A stretch of 42,126 nt of DNA from JAVBNT01 sp031551355 (lineage in GTDB: Bacteria > Vulcanimicrobiota > CADAWZ01), in NCBI GenBank assembly GCA_031551355.1, contig JAVBNT010000029.1, positions 1 to 42,126 of the forward strand. Direction: 5' to 3'. Position 1 is the first letter of the stretch; the number at the start of each line of letters is the position of its first letter. A program made the position numbers and the translations under genes. Shown here piece by piece: positions 8,729 through 17,362 of the stretch. A model generated the notes under the pieces. The model saw nothing but the letters and a program-made list of their open reading frames with translations, was not told where the DNA came from and searched no databases.

Positions 8729-10190
8729 CTGCCGCGCCTCCTGACTTATATTGTTCGATAACTTCTGGGAAATGGACAAACGGGTCTGATTTTGCGAGCT
8801 TGTCCAGTAATTCTGCCTTTGCTTCAGCGGTAGGCATCTGGTTAAGTATACCTTGAAGCACCGACTCTATTTCTTGCCTCGAAGTTTCTGTATCGTTCTC
8901 AACAGGTTTCTCTGATGTCAAGTCAATATAAAGCTGGTTCAATGGTATACCTGCTTCTATCGCTCTTAAAAGCGTTTCAAGATTGTGTTTTTCTGCTGAC
9001 GATGTTTCGCTGAAAAAATCGACCAGTGGATGGTCGCGGTTTATGCTGTAATAAAAACCACCTTGCTTTCCTTGAAAGCGATTCCATATATGTATGACAG
9101 AATCGTGCGTTTCACGTTTTCCTCTAAAGACCCAAGTCCGCTTACTTTGCTCGGCAAGCCGCCCAATCACAGAATCAAGATTATTCCTCACTGCCTCCGG
9201 GGGAACAGCCGTTGACTTTTTTATGTCCAATGTCCAAAGACTATCTAACTCATTAGGAATGTCGACCTGCACCCGTGCCAATTTTGATAGTTCGCTCTGC
9301 CGCATCATATGGAACCAAGTACCCCAAACTAACAGGCGTTTATTGCGGTACACGTAAAATCCTTGGCTTTTACGCAATCCATCTTTGCCGCCAAGCGAAG
9401 CAATTTCTTCTACAGACAGACTTGAAATATGCGGTAAAATAAATGACCTGACAACCACCTTTGAGCCATTTATACTCATGACTTCATCTGCCATCACCTG
9501 TGTATTGCGTTTCAATAGAAACGGATCCGCCGCCTCAACAGGAATATCATTCATCCTGATGATCATCTTTTTCAATCCAGATTCACCATTTATATAGCGG
9601 TGGAAAACAAGCGATAAATGTGAACGGACTGAATCCATCTTTTTGCCCATTGAACGGCTAAAATCGAGTTCTCCAACCCTTAACCTGTCAAGGTTCTGCC
9701 AAACTACAAGTGTTCCGGAATCCAGTTCACGCAACCTGTCTATTCGCGGAATCTGGTAATGATCCTCAAGGGTATCAAGAACAAGCATCGACCAATCTCC
9801 CGTTTGTGCTACATGGTCAATATCCCAGCGACGAGCCTCTATTCTATCGTCTTGCTTGGAGACAACGGTAAGTGTTCTGCACTGAGACAGCGATGCAGTT
9901 TTCAAGCCTAACCCAAATCTCCCTAAGTCATTAGCTGCCCTTGGTTCGTTAGGATTTTGACTGCCATATCTCATTGCGGTATCTATTTTATCCGCATCCA
10001 TGCCCCTACCATCATCCAGGATAGCGATGTAGGCGTCTCCAACAGGGAAAAAGAATATGTCAGCACAAGAGGCATAAGCAGAGACGCTATTGTCCACAAT
10101 GTCAGCTATGGCAGACTCTAATGTATACCCTATTGCTCTCGTTGATTCAATTAGCATTGGCGCATATGGAGGTAATAGAACGCTCTTCAT
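8715..10190 (-). CDS. GHKL (HSP90/MutL/MORC-like) ATPase
   Basis: This 491-residue protein has an N-terminal GHKL ATP-binding fold: N box around E25 to N34 (ADIVDNS), G1 box DDGRGMD (59-65) and G2 box LGRFGLGLK (89-97). A middle region resembling the S5-like transducer domain of MutL and HSP90 follows, with a helical C-terminus. Such ATPases close as ATP-driven dimer clamps. MutL/MORC-like members with Z1, AIPR, nuclease and C5-MTase neighbours have been described computationally as restriction-system components. The start is fixed by AAGGAG six bases upstream of the ATG. It is the first gene of the operon and is preceded by a promoter about 300 bases away. Confidence 0.9.
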   Translation of the reverse strand: MKSVLLPPYAPMLIESTRAIGYTLESAIADIVDNSVSAYASCADIFFFPVGDAYIAILDDGRGMDADKIDTAMRYGSQNPNEPRAANDLGRFGLGLKTASLSQCRTLTVVSKQDDRIEARRWDIDHVAQTGDWSMLVLDTLEDHYQIPRIDRLRELDSGTLVVWQNLDRLRVGELDFSRSMGKKMDSVRSHLSLVFHRYINGESGLKKMIIRMNDIPVEAADPFLLKRNTQVMADEVMSINGSKVVVRSFILPHISSLSVEEIASLGGKDGLRKSQGFYVYRNKRLLVWGTWFHMMRQSELSKLARVQVDIPNELDSLWTLDIKKSTAVPPEAVRNNLDSVIGRLAEQSKRTWVFRGKRETHDSVIHIWNRFQGKQGGFYYSINRDHPLVDFFSETSSAEKHNLETLLRAIEAGIPLNQLYIDLTSEKPVENDTETSRQEIESVLQGILNQMPTAEAKAELLDKLAKSDPFVHFPEVIEQYKSGGAADGRH

Positions 10191-10191
10191 T

Positions 10192-10347
10192 TTAAACTCC
10201 TTGCACTTTTGGGATTGCAGAGGCTACGCTAAATTCAGTAAAACCGAACTGTTCAATCCTTTTGATTTCTTGCAGCTTGGGTTCGTTTATCAGCGGGATC
10301 AGGCGAGTTCTTATAGGAAAGTCTGCCGCAACAACCCCCGAATATTC
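10192..10347 (-). pseudogene. Gene remnant in the leader of the defence operon
   Basis: An open frame with coding-like composition ends in TAA one base before the ATPase ATG. It is closed upstream by tandem stops (TAA TGA) and has no start codon or ribosome site. Another short frame of similar character lies upstream in a different register, ending near 10365. I read this as the 3' end of a decayed gene, perhaps a former regulator, or as a leader with short peptides. The product is not recognisable. Confidence 0.35.
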
Positions 10348-10484
10348 TCATTAGCGATCCTTCACTCAAAATTCTTTAGTACGGCCTTCTGAGATGTCCC
10401 ATAGTGTTGCAGCTTGCTACGGTGTAATTCACTCTAATTCTATAATACACCCCGCTGATTAAGTCCATCCCATTTTCCTGATTT

Positions 10485-10513
10485 ATTATACTATAGACTG
10501 CTACATGTTGAAA
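10485..10513 (-). promoter_or_regulatory. Probable promoter of the defence operon
   Basis: A perfect TATAAT -10 (10485-10490 on the minus strand) lies 17 bases from a weak TTTCAA -35 (10508-10513). Transcription would begin near 10478 and give a leader of nearly 290 bases before the GHKL ATPase gene. No other comparable promoter was seen inside the operon, where genes overlap or nearly touch. Confidence 0.5.
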
Positions 10514-10594
10514 GAGGGCAACATAAAGAGCCGCCGTACTTTTGGCGACTTTTCAAAAAAATCATGCTTTCTATTTAAAATACCCTTGACAAGT

Positions 10595-11240
10595 TCAGTC
10601 TAAGGTATATTTATTATCTGCAAGGATACTCTTTGCGCGTTTTTTAAGTTCATCCTCTTTCCAAGGCGCCTTACCATCTCTGGAAAGAGATGTTCCCTCT
10701 GTTATCAGCACATCAACTTTACCAGCGTATTTTTTGGAGCATGGGGATAACAGCCTTGCCGCGAAAACCATGCATCCGATAATCACCTGTATGTAAAATA
10801 CTCTTACCGCCGCTTTCAATTAAAAACATATAAGCGTCAAAAGCGCTGTGATCTACCAAAAGGGGAGTTACAATTATATCTTTTACAATAATTTTATCCC
10901 GGGCCTTGAAAGTCTTAAAATCGCGAATTTTCTGTTCCCCGTCATCTTTTATTCGCTTGGCGAATAAAAGAAATATTTCCTTTGCAACTTCACCCATATA
11001 AACAGGAATATCCGGCAACACTTTTTTATAAAGCCCAACGTGGTCACCATGATAATGGGTGATAAAAACGGCGTCACAATTTACTTTGCCTGACGTTAAA
11101 CCATCAATCTCAAAGTTGCCGATACCTTCATAGCTAGGCAGTTCATCACCCATATCAACAAAAATTCTGGCGTTATCAGTCTTTATTTCCGTAACGCAAC
11201 CGCCAATTTGATTTGTTCCGCGATGGATGATAATTGTCAT
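10595..11240 (-). pseudogene. Metallo-beta-lactamase-fold hydrolase, frameshifted and truncated
   Basis: The first 173 codons encode an MBL-fold hydrolase: THYHGDHVGL (61-70) is the HxHxDH metal site, and HTGDYR supplies a later ligand. At a run of six T (10730-10735, plus strand) the frame shifts. Removing one base restores a continuous protein that carries on as YAGKVDVLITEGTSLS and stops at 10595. Even then the protein is short, because RNase J/CPSF-like relatives continue well beyond the NKY segment. The gene therefore has a frameshift and has lost its 3' part, probably where the defence island joins. Its start overlaps the stop of the upstream nuclease-like gene (ATGA), so the two formed a coupled pair. 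Confidence 0.8.
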
Positions 11241-12133
11241 GAAAACAAACTAATTGCTTTATCATATTCAATTTTACCGGGAGTATTCATCTCGATTATT
11301 TTTGCCGGGTGTATTTTATTGATCTCGGCGATCTGATTACCAAACATCTTGCTTCTATTATTGTTGTTAAAAATAATAAATAATATTTCTATTTCTTCGC
11401 CGGCAATATCTGCTGAAGACAGGTTCAACAGCCCCAACGCATTTTTATTATCAGATATGTTTTTCATTGAATCTACAAGCTCTTTTTTCGCTTTACGGTC
11501 AGCAATTATGGTACAAATATCATTATAATGCGGCTTTATTCCCGACTTACCGCCCATTGCCGATACTCCGTTCTTGATTTCAACAATAACAAGTTTACCT
11601 TTGCTGACTGCTATCATATCAAACCGAAAACGGCGCTCACCGGAATCATATGCTCCGGCATACTCGATATCGAGAATGCAAAAATCATTAGAAGTATTGA
11701 CTCTTATTAGATTATGCTGTATTTCTCTTTCAGATTTTGGATACTTTTCGAACCACCTATTCATTGCTTTCAACAACGAACAGAAATTGTCCCGATAATC
11801 TTCAAGGCTATTATACGCCTTGATCTTTGTTCTCATTTGAACATCGGGGCAATAGTTTTCATCAAGGCAATATTTTTCGTCAAACTCAAAACTATACCCA
11901 CTTTTTTTCTGCCGTATGCGAAGCGCGTTGCCGCCTCTGTAATAAATATTTACATAGTTTTGCCTTATCTCCAAAGCAAGATCATCGCGCTGCTTGACTT
12001 GCTGCAAAAACCAAGACAAACACCCTGTATTCAAATCATTGATAAATGTATCGTTTATTCCTCTTATTTTCCTCTTAGTGTCCTCTTCCACCTCAGAGTT
12101 AAGCATATTACCATTAGATGCCGCCATTATCAT
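11237..12133 (-). CDS. Hypothetical protein with PD-(D/E)XK nuclease-like core
   Basis: This 298-residue protein is not assigned to a named family. Residues about 150-205 look like a PD-(D/E)XK core: a Glu in SEREIQHNL, an Asp in RFRFDMIAV, then LVIVEIKNG, where E-I-K fits the catalytic triad. The N-terminal half contains YYRGGNALRI and a beta-rich segment. It lacks a signal peptide. The gene is four-base coupled to the broken MBL-hydrolase gene, and the pair may have been a DNA- or RNA-processing or defence module. Two starts are possible (12133 or 12127); a GGGGTG site precedes both. Confidence 0.6.
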   Translation of the reverse strand: MIMAASNGNMLNSEVEEDTKRKIRGINDTFINDLNTGCLSWFLQQVKQRDDLALEIRQNYVNIYYRGGNALRIRQKKSGYSFEFDEKYCLDENYCPDVQMRTKIKAYNSLEDYRDNFCSLLKAMNRWFEKYPKSEREIQHNLIRVNTSNDFCILDIEYAGAYDSGERRFRFDMIAVSKGKLVIVEIKNGVSAMGGKSGIKPHYNDICTIIADRKAKKELVDSMKNISDNKNALGLLNLSSADIAGEEIEILFIIFNNNNRSKMFGNQIAEINKIHPAKIIEMNTPGKIEYDKAISLFS

Positions 12134-12263
12134 TCACCCCTTTCTTTTTACTTGCTTAAAGGTTGTTTATAACCGAACTTCATCAAAAATAAAAAAGTGA
12201 AGTGATATAATTTTGTGTATAGTAACATCAAAATAGCAATCATTCCTGTTTGGATTATCGTGG

Positions 12264-12283
12264 ATTCCCGCCTACGCGGGAAT
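12264..12283. repeat. REP-like hairpin
   Basis: A perfect 8-bp stem with a 4-base loop sits in the ~200-base gap upstream of the nuclease-like gene. Similar ATTCCCG- or ATTGCGG-based hairpins recur at 14507-14527 and in weaker form near 22000 and 28290. They behave like dispersed palindromic repeats rather than terminators, since no T-run follows. Confidence 0.55.
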
Positions 12284-12363
12284 GACAACCCTATAACAAA
12301 ATTTAGCCTTAGTTAATCATCGTGCTTAAAATATTAAATCAACATCTAATTTATACAATAACC

Positions 12364-12553
12364 AAATTGATTCAAACAGGCGGAGATGCTATAGCAAACG
12401 GAAAGTCCACGAGTGAAGCGTAGAATTCTACGCTGGCTTTGCGTCTTAGCACCACAAATAGAATTAAAACCCGTAAGAAAGTCCCTAATTGTTGTATCCA
12501 ACAATTGGGGACTTTCCGTTTGATGACGCAGATTCGTCTGTTTCAATCAATTT
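12364..12553. repeat. MITE-like element or structured RNA with 45-base terminal inverted repeats
   Basis: Two 45-base arms (12364-12408 and 12509-12553) are inverted copies with 36 of 45 matches. The middle holds a perfect 18-bp palindrome (12417-12434) and a 17-bp hairpin with a 4-base loop (12478-12494 with 12499-12515, one mismatch that is a G-U wobble). The segment AAAGTCC occurs twice on the plus strand and its complement once, so two alternative foldings compete. The right arm covers the malQ stop codon. It could be a miniature transposable element, a malQ transcript end, or a small RNA. Confidence 0.6.
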
Positions 12554-14447
12554 ACAGTATGGATTCGATTTGGGAGATAAGCTTGCTATTCACCTTGGCA
12601 AATTTCTCTCCTCTGGCCTCCAGAGCCAGCTTGAGAACCGGCAGAAGATCTATTGCATATCCGTCCTTAACATTTTCTTCATAGAAATCAACAAAATTAT
12701 CCGGCAGTCTCAAAGACCAATTTTCATCATTTGATGTTCCCGGTCTGTTATAGACTTCTTTTATACCAAAGAAGTCCGAGAAAAATATTTGTATATTCTC
12801 GGATTTGGAGGCAAAAAGTTCCACAAACTTCGTCTGCACCAGAAATTTAGCGTCTTTCGTAAGTCTGACAACAATCTCTTCCTTTTTTTCGGGAGAGATA
12901 TCCGGCCACAGATCTACGACCAAATTAAGTGCATGCAAATATGACGGATGGGTAAAAACGAGCTCTTCCGCCCAAAGAGACAGCGGCAGATTGTCATGAG
13001 TTCCCGCCATTGCCCATGTGCGTGCGGGAATATTACAGCATCTATAGATATCATCGGGACTGCATGGGTCGACAAACTGAGTCAGCCTCATTCCCTGAAG
13101 ATCGTATTGTTTCATAACGCATTTTACCGGATAAGTAAGAGTTCCCAAATCTTCGCAGACGATGGAATCTTTATCAAGCCCGACCTCTTCAGCAGCCGCT
13201 ATGATTATTTTTTCTATAAATGAACCGTATTTTTTGATTTGAGTTTTAGTTAATTTTTTTATTCTTGCTTCTTTGTCGGGATCGACCTCTTCATCAATAT
13301 CCTTAAGGGAAGCAATTGCATATTGAGCCAGCTCCTTATGCTCGGGAGAAGAATAAAGCCTGCCGGCGCCATCCTCCAAAGTAGGTTTTTTACCTACTTT
13401 ATAAACCCAGGGGTCAACAAGGCCGATCAGATGATCGATTCTTACTCCTCCCGGATTATCGGAAAAGATTTTCTTATAAAGCTCTTTCATCAGAATTCCG
13501 GCTTCTCCAAGAGAACCGTCCTTACTGAACATTTTCACAGGATCCATCACCGGGAATCCCCAGGCCTGACCGTCTTTTGAAAAATAGTCCGGCGGACAAC
13601 CAAGAACCCATCCCTCAAGCATCAGCGACTGATTTGCCCAGATATCCCTGTCGGAAAAAGCGACCTGCCTGTCGGCGATCATCTTTATGCCTTTTTTCGC
13701 GGCATAAGCCTTTGTAGCCTCATTTTGCTTATAGGCAACAAACTGGCAAAAAGCATAAAAATCAATTTCAGAGGCATATCTGTCTTTTAAACCGGCAATT
13801 CTGGCTGCCGATTCTTTTTTTTCAGCAGCACTGCGGGCATTAAAAAGATTCCTGTCTGTTTCGCTTGGCCAGTTAGGCCAGTAATCGTTTTTATATTCAA
13901 TTGAAATAACTTCATAAAGGGAGTCTTTTTCCAGCCACATCGCATTTTTTTTCTTGTAGGTCTCAAAGTCTTTTTGAAGTTTAGCCGGCGATGAAGACAA
14001 AAATTTAGCATAAGCCGACTTCATAGCGTCAGCATGCGCATTATAAATATAGGAGTATGAAGTCCTGAAACTATCCTGGACGGGATTTTCAGAACAAACC
14101 CGTTGATAAATGCCGGCAGCCAATATTCCGCCCCACTCATCTTTAGTAAGCTGTTCAAGGTCTATAAATAAAGGATTGTTGGAAAATACGGTTGAGGTAT
14201 AAGGAGAAGGATGCCCTTTTTTGGTTTTTCCGTAAGGCCCAAGCTGCAGGCCATTAAAAACGCCGCCGATAAAGTTAAAAAGCTCTTTTGCGGCCCCTGA
14301 ATTTGGCGTCCCGAATCCGGTATTTTCACCGGGAGATGACGGGAAGCTGTTCCCATGTAAAATAAGAGCCAGATTTTTCTTGCCCAAAGCGTTTAAAGCC
14401 TCTTTCATCAAAGCTTTTCTCTCTTCGCACATTCCATCATTTTTCAT
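12552..14447 (-). CDS. malQ: 4-alpha-glucanotransferase
   Basis: GH77 amylomaltase transfers maltooligosaccharide units between alpha-1,4-glucans in cytosolic maltodextrin or glycogen use. The 631-residue protein carries the family landmarks: LHGNSFPSSPGENTGFGTP near the N-terminus, WVLGCPPDYFSKDGQAWG, the nucleophile Asp in GGVRIDHLIGL, the acid/base Glu in IVCEDLG and the late Asp in AGTHDN. The start has an AGAAGGAA site. It is monocistronic as far as I can see, with the long inverted-repeat element overlapping its stop codon. No other glycogen gene is in the window. Confidence 0.95.
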   Translation of the reverse strand: MKNDGMCEERKALMKEALNALGKKNLALILHGNSFPSSPGENTGFGTPNSGAAKELFNFIGGVFNGLQLGPYGKTKKGHPSPYTSTVFSNNPLFIDLEQLTKDEWGGILAAGIYQRVCSENPVQDSFRTSYSYIYNAHADAMKSAYAKFLSSSPAKLQKDFETYKKKNAMWLEKDSLYEVISIEYKNDYWPNWPSETDRNLFNARSAAEKKESAARIAGLKDRYASEIDFYAFCQFVAYKQNEATKAYAAKKGIKMIADRQVAFSDRDIWANQSLMLEGWVLGCPPDYFSKDGQAWGFPVMDPVKMFSKDGSLGEAGILMKELYKKIFSDNPGGVRIDHLIGLVDPWVYKVGKKPTLEDGAGRLYSSPEHKELAQYAIASLKDIDEEVDPDKEARIKKLTKTQIKKYGSFIEKIIIAAAEEVGLDKDSIVCEDLGTLTYPVKCVMKQYDLQGMRLTQFVDPCSPDDIYRCCNIPARTWAMAGTHDNLPLSLWAEELVFTHPSYLHALNLVVDLWPDISPEKKEEIVVRLTKDAKFLVQTKFVELFASKSENIQIFFSDFFGIKEVYNRPGTSNDENWSLRLPDNFVDFYEENVKDGYAIDLLPVLKLALEARGEKFAKVNSKLISQIESIL

Positions 14448-14504
14448 AAAAATTCATTTCCTTCTAAAATATTATTATTAACTGAAAACGCCATCATAAA
14501 TGCG

Positions 14505-14821
14505 TCATTGCGGGCTTGACCCGCAATCCCAGTTACTGCTCAGATCCTGCCAAGTTGGATTTGATTTCTCAATCAATTCATTTTTCCAATCCCGTTTCCA
14601 GTTTTTAAATTGCTTTTCTCGTGCAATTGCACACTCCATATTATTTCCTATTTCAAAATAAACTAATTTAGTGCAATTATATTTGCCGGTAAAATTATTA
14701 GCATTCACCTTGTTTTATGTTCCCAAACTCTTCTCTCAAGCTCGTTCGTTACTCCTACATAGAGAGTGCTGTCAGTCTTATTTGCCATAAAATAGACATA
14801 GGCTTGTTCCGACACGGGCAA
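14505..14821 (-). pseudogene. GIY-YIG nuclease-family protein, frameshifted
   Basis: Two frames together make one small solitary GIY-YIG protein. From about 14821 (TTG) or 14815 (GTG) the protein reads AYVYFMANKTDSTLYVGVTN, the GIY-YIG core with its Arg in the following ELERR, and ends at a TGA near 14709. The second frame resumes with FTGKYNCTKLVYFE and continues to 14505. One missing base near 14709 explains the break. The last eight residues and the stop are encoded by a REP-like palindrome (14507-14527), which seems to have been captured as the C-terminus. The function of intact members is unclear. Confidence 0.8.
14507..14527. repeat. REP-like hairpin inside the GIY-YIG remnant
   Basis: A perfect 8-bp stem with a 5-base loop, of the ATTGCGGG/CCCGCAAT type. 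It supplies the stop codon and last codons of the GIY-YIG remnant. It is related in style to the hairpin at 12264-12283. Confidence 0.6.
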
Positions 14822-14878
14822 AACTTCTTTTTACGGACTAACCTGCAGAATGTTCCACCGTATACCTACACAGCAATA

Positions 14879-15730
14879 CTACAAAACAGAGTCAAGTATA
14901 TCGCAGATCTGCGCTGATTTATTAAGTGTATAAAAATGAAGGCCCTTAATACCGAAGGCAAGCAGCTCCTGTGACTGACGTATTGCAAATTCAGTCCCGG
15001 CTTTGCGAATAGACTCCTCATCATCTTTGTAACGTGAAAAAAACTTATCAACCTCATCGGGAACCCTGGCACCGCACATACCGGTCATACGCTGAAGCTG
15101 GGCGTATCCTGAGACAGGCAATACACCCGGAACAACAGGTATATTAACGGATGCTTTTTCAAGCAGATCCATAAAACGGAAAAAATACCCGTTTTCAAAA
15201 AAAAGCTGTGTGTAAATAACGGAAGCCCCGGCATCAACTTTACGTTTCAAATTTTCAATATCAACGGATATGTCACCGCAATCCATATGACACTCCGGGT
15301 ATGCGGCAACAGCAATCGAAAGTGACGTCTGGCTTCTGATGAACTCAACAAGCTCATTCGCATACCTGAAATCTCTGTAACAAACGTCAATCTCCTGAGG
15401 TTCATCTCCCCTCAGCGCCAGAATATTTTCAATTCCTTCGGCTTCAGTCCGCATAAGGTAATCCTTTATAAAATCACGGCTGGAACATACGCAGGTAAAA
15501 TGAGGCATCGGCGTTATGCCCAGCTGCGATTTTATCCTGGAAACGATCTCCGAGGATTTATCCCTGGAGGAACCGCCGGCACCATAGGTAACGGATATCA
15601 AAGCCGGGTTAAAGCGTTTCAGCACGCTTAAATGTTCAAAAAGCTCATCTATTGATGTTTCCTTCTTCGGAGGAAAAACCTCAAACGTAATAACAGGGGA
15701 TTCTGATTTGTATATTTCTTCGAGTTTCAT
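14879..15730 (-). CDS. metF: Methylenetetrahydrofolate reductase
   Basis: MetF reduces 5,10-methylene-THF to 5-methyl-THF with an FAD-containing TIM barrel. The 283-residue length fits the bacterial catalytic domain alone. FEVFPPKKE near residue 20, TYGAGGSSRD and ALRGDEPQE are family signatures. It is the last gene of a six-gene minus-strand operon and starts six bases after the DUF1667 stop, with its AAGGA site inside the end of that gene. Placement behind redox flavoproteins and molybdenum-hydroxylase subunits suggests that one-carbon units from an oxidative pathway, such as purine or heterocycle breakdown or a Wood-Ljungdahl-like branch, are handled here. That link is inference. Confidence 0.95.
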   Translation of the reverse strand: MKLEEIYKSESPVITFEVFPPKKETSIDELFEHLSVLKRFNPALISVTYGAGGSSRDKSSEIVSRIKSQLGITPMPHFTCVCSSRDFIKDYLMRTEAEGIENILALRGDEPQEIDVCYRDFRYANELVEFIRSQTSLSIAVAAYPECHMDCGDISVDIENLKRKVDAGASVIYTQLFFENGYFFRFMDLLEKASVNIPVVPGVLPVSGYAQLQRMTGMCGARVPDEVDKFFSRYKDDEESIRKAGTEFAIRQSQELLAFGIKGLHFYTLNKSAQICDILDSVL

Positions 15731-15736
15731 TATTTT

Positions 15737-16075
15737 TTACATATTCCTTGTAACTACAAAATTAACACCGGTATCCAATACGTTCGTAACAGCGATATCC
15801 CCTATCTTTACAGGAGAACGCAAATCAACGGAATTTAAAAGCTTCATAGCTTCAAACACAAGTGATTTCTCTATCGGCCTGTCGGTTTTCACAGGCACTC
15901 TATGGTAAGCACAGCCGGAAATACGAACCGTAGAAGAAACACTTCTTACTGGTTTTTTAATCTCCGCCGCCGCATATTCGGCGCCGCGTTCGCACTGGTA
16001 GCCCATAAGTTCTCCATTGTCAGACGCAGATATTACACAGCTTTTCGGACAAACAACACACGTTACTTTTTTCAT
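15737..16075 (-). CDS. DUF1667 domain protein, third component of a GlpA/GlpB-like set
   Basis: This 112-residue protein has an N-terminal CVVCPKSC motif and a further conserved Cys in GYQCERG, probably a metal or Fe-S site, followed by a conserved SVSSTVRI segment. DUF1667 proteins usually lie beside a GlpA-like dehydrogenase and an FAD/NAD oxidoreductase, as here, and are thought to act with them in electron transfer. A GGGAG ribosome site precedes the ATG. The gene lies 15 bases after the oxidoreductase and six before metF. Confidence 0.88.
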   Translation of the reverse strand: MKKVTCVVCPKSCVISASDNGELMGYQCERGAEYAAAEIKKPVRSVSSTVRISGCAYHRVPVKTDRPIEKSLVFEAMKLLNSVDLRSPVKIGDIAVTNVLDTGVNFVVTRNM

Positions 16076-16090
16076 AACAAAGCTCCCAAA

Positions 16091-17362
16091 CTATCCCTGC
16101 GGTATCACAGAGAGCGAAATTTCTTCACCATCAATTTTTCCAAGCAAAACAGGCGGGATTGAGATCCTGTCCATTTCTCCCGGCATGCAATGTTCTCTTT
16201 TAAACGAAGCGACGGTCTTTCCGTTGTTCATTACAACAATTTTCACATTTTTAAATACTTTTCTGACCCTGAAAAATACTTCCGCAGGCATTGTAGGACT
16301 GTCACTGATATAGATTTTTTGCGGCACGGTGTAAGAAATTCCGTCCCCATTAAGAACGGAAATATATCTGCCTTTTAAAGCAGAAGCCTTTAATGAATGC
16401 AGCGCGGCATTGGCCCCAGCCTTCTCCGCTTCACGCGTCACATAATCAACGAGATCATGGACATGAAGAACATTTCCGCAGGCAAATATTCCGGGAACCG
16501 ATGTCTCCATATTATCAAAAACAACCGCACCATTGGTCCGGGGGTCAATTTTTATTCCGCATGCTCTTGTAAGTTCATTCTCGGGAATAAGACCGACAGA
16601 CAGTAAAAGCGTATCACATTCAAGCTCAAATTCAGTTCCGGCAACCGGCTTAAGATTGGCGTCCACAGCCGCAACCGTAACCGCTTCAAGGCGCGCATGT
16701 CCCTTGATGTCGGTTACCGTATGAGAAAAGTAAAGCGGTATTGAAAAATCATCGAGACATTGAACAATATTACGCGTAAGGCCGCTGGAATAAGGCATTA
16801 ATTCAATGCATGCAAGCACCTCGGCACCTTCAAGCACCATTCGCCTGGCCATTATCAGACCAATATCGCCGGAACCTAAAATGACAACACGTTTGCCGAC
16901 CATGTATCCTTCAATATTTATAAACCTCTGTGCCGTACCGGCCGTAAAAACACCCGAAGGCCTGTCGCCCGGTATGGCAATCGCTCCTCTGGTCCTTTCA
17001 CGGCACCCCATCGCCAGAACGATAGCCCCGGCAGAAAGACAAATATAGCCGGAACGGCTGTTAACGGCAAAAACATTTTTGTTTTCACCTATTTCCAGGA
17101 CCATCGTACCCAGCATTATATCAACCGGCGAGCCTGATACCATATCTATAAAACGCGCCGCATACTCCGGTCCGGTAAGTTCTTCATTAAAATAATGAAG
17201 ACCGAATCCCGAGTGTATACACTGGTTAAGAATTCCCCCCAGATCAAGATCGCGCTCAATCATCAAAACAGAAGCACCGTTCTTTGAGGCGCTTAAGGCT
17301 GCAGCCAGACCGGCCGGGCCGCCGCCGATAACAATAACATCATAACGGCTCTTATTTTTCAT
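16091..17362 (-). CDS. FAD-dependent pyridine nucleotide oxidoreductase
   Basis: This is a two-dinucleotide-binding-domain flavoprotein. VIGGGPAGLAAA near residue 10 is the FAD GxGxxG motif, VVILGSGDIGLIMARR in the middle is the NAD(P)H-binding motif, and SVPGIFACGNV is the late FAD-ribityl motif. I chose the ATG at 17362, giving 423 residues, because the FAD motif follows directly; a longer frame to 17425 lies inside the upstream gene. Overlap with that gene is 11 bases. In GlpA-type sets this component passes electrons between the dehydrogenase and NAD(P) or another carrier. The actual substrate is not known. Confidence 0.9.
   Translation of the reverse strand: MKNKSRYDVIVIGGGPAGLAAALSASKNGASVLMIERDLDLGGILNQCIHSGFGLHYFNEELTGPEYAARFIDMVSGSPVDIMLGTMVLEIGENKNVFAVNSRSGYICLSAGAIVLAMGCRERTRGAIAIPGDRPSGVFTAGTAQRFINIEGYMVGKRVVILGSGDIGLIMARRMVLEGAEVLACIELMPYSSGLTRNIVQCLDDFSIPLYFSHTVTDIKGHARLEAVTVAAVDANLKPVAGTEFELECDTLLLSVGLIPENELTRACGIKIDPRTNGAVVFDNMETSVPGIFACGNVLHVHDLVDYVTREAEKAGANAALHSLKASALKGRYISVLNGDGISYTVPQKIYISDSPTMPAEVFFRVRKVFKNVKIVVMNNGKTVASFKREHCMPGEMDRISIPPVLLGKIDGEEISLSVIPQG

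Noticed and set aside
10090..10392. Plus-strand frame over the defence-operon leader
   Set aside because: Overlaps the start of the GHKL ATPase gene on the other strand and reads out of frame with the coding-like remnant there.
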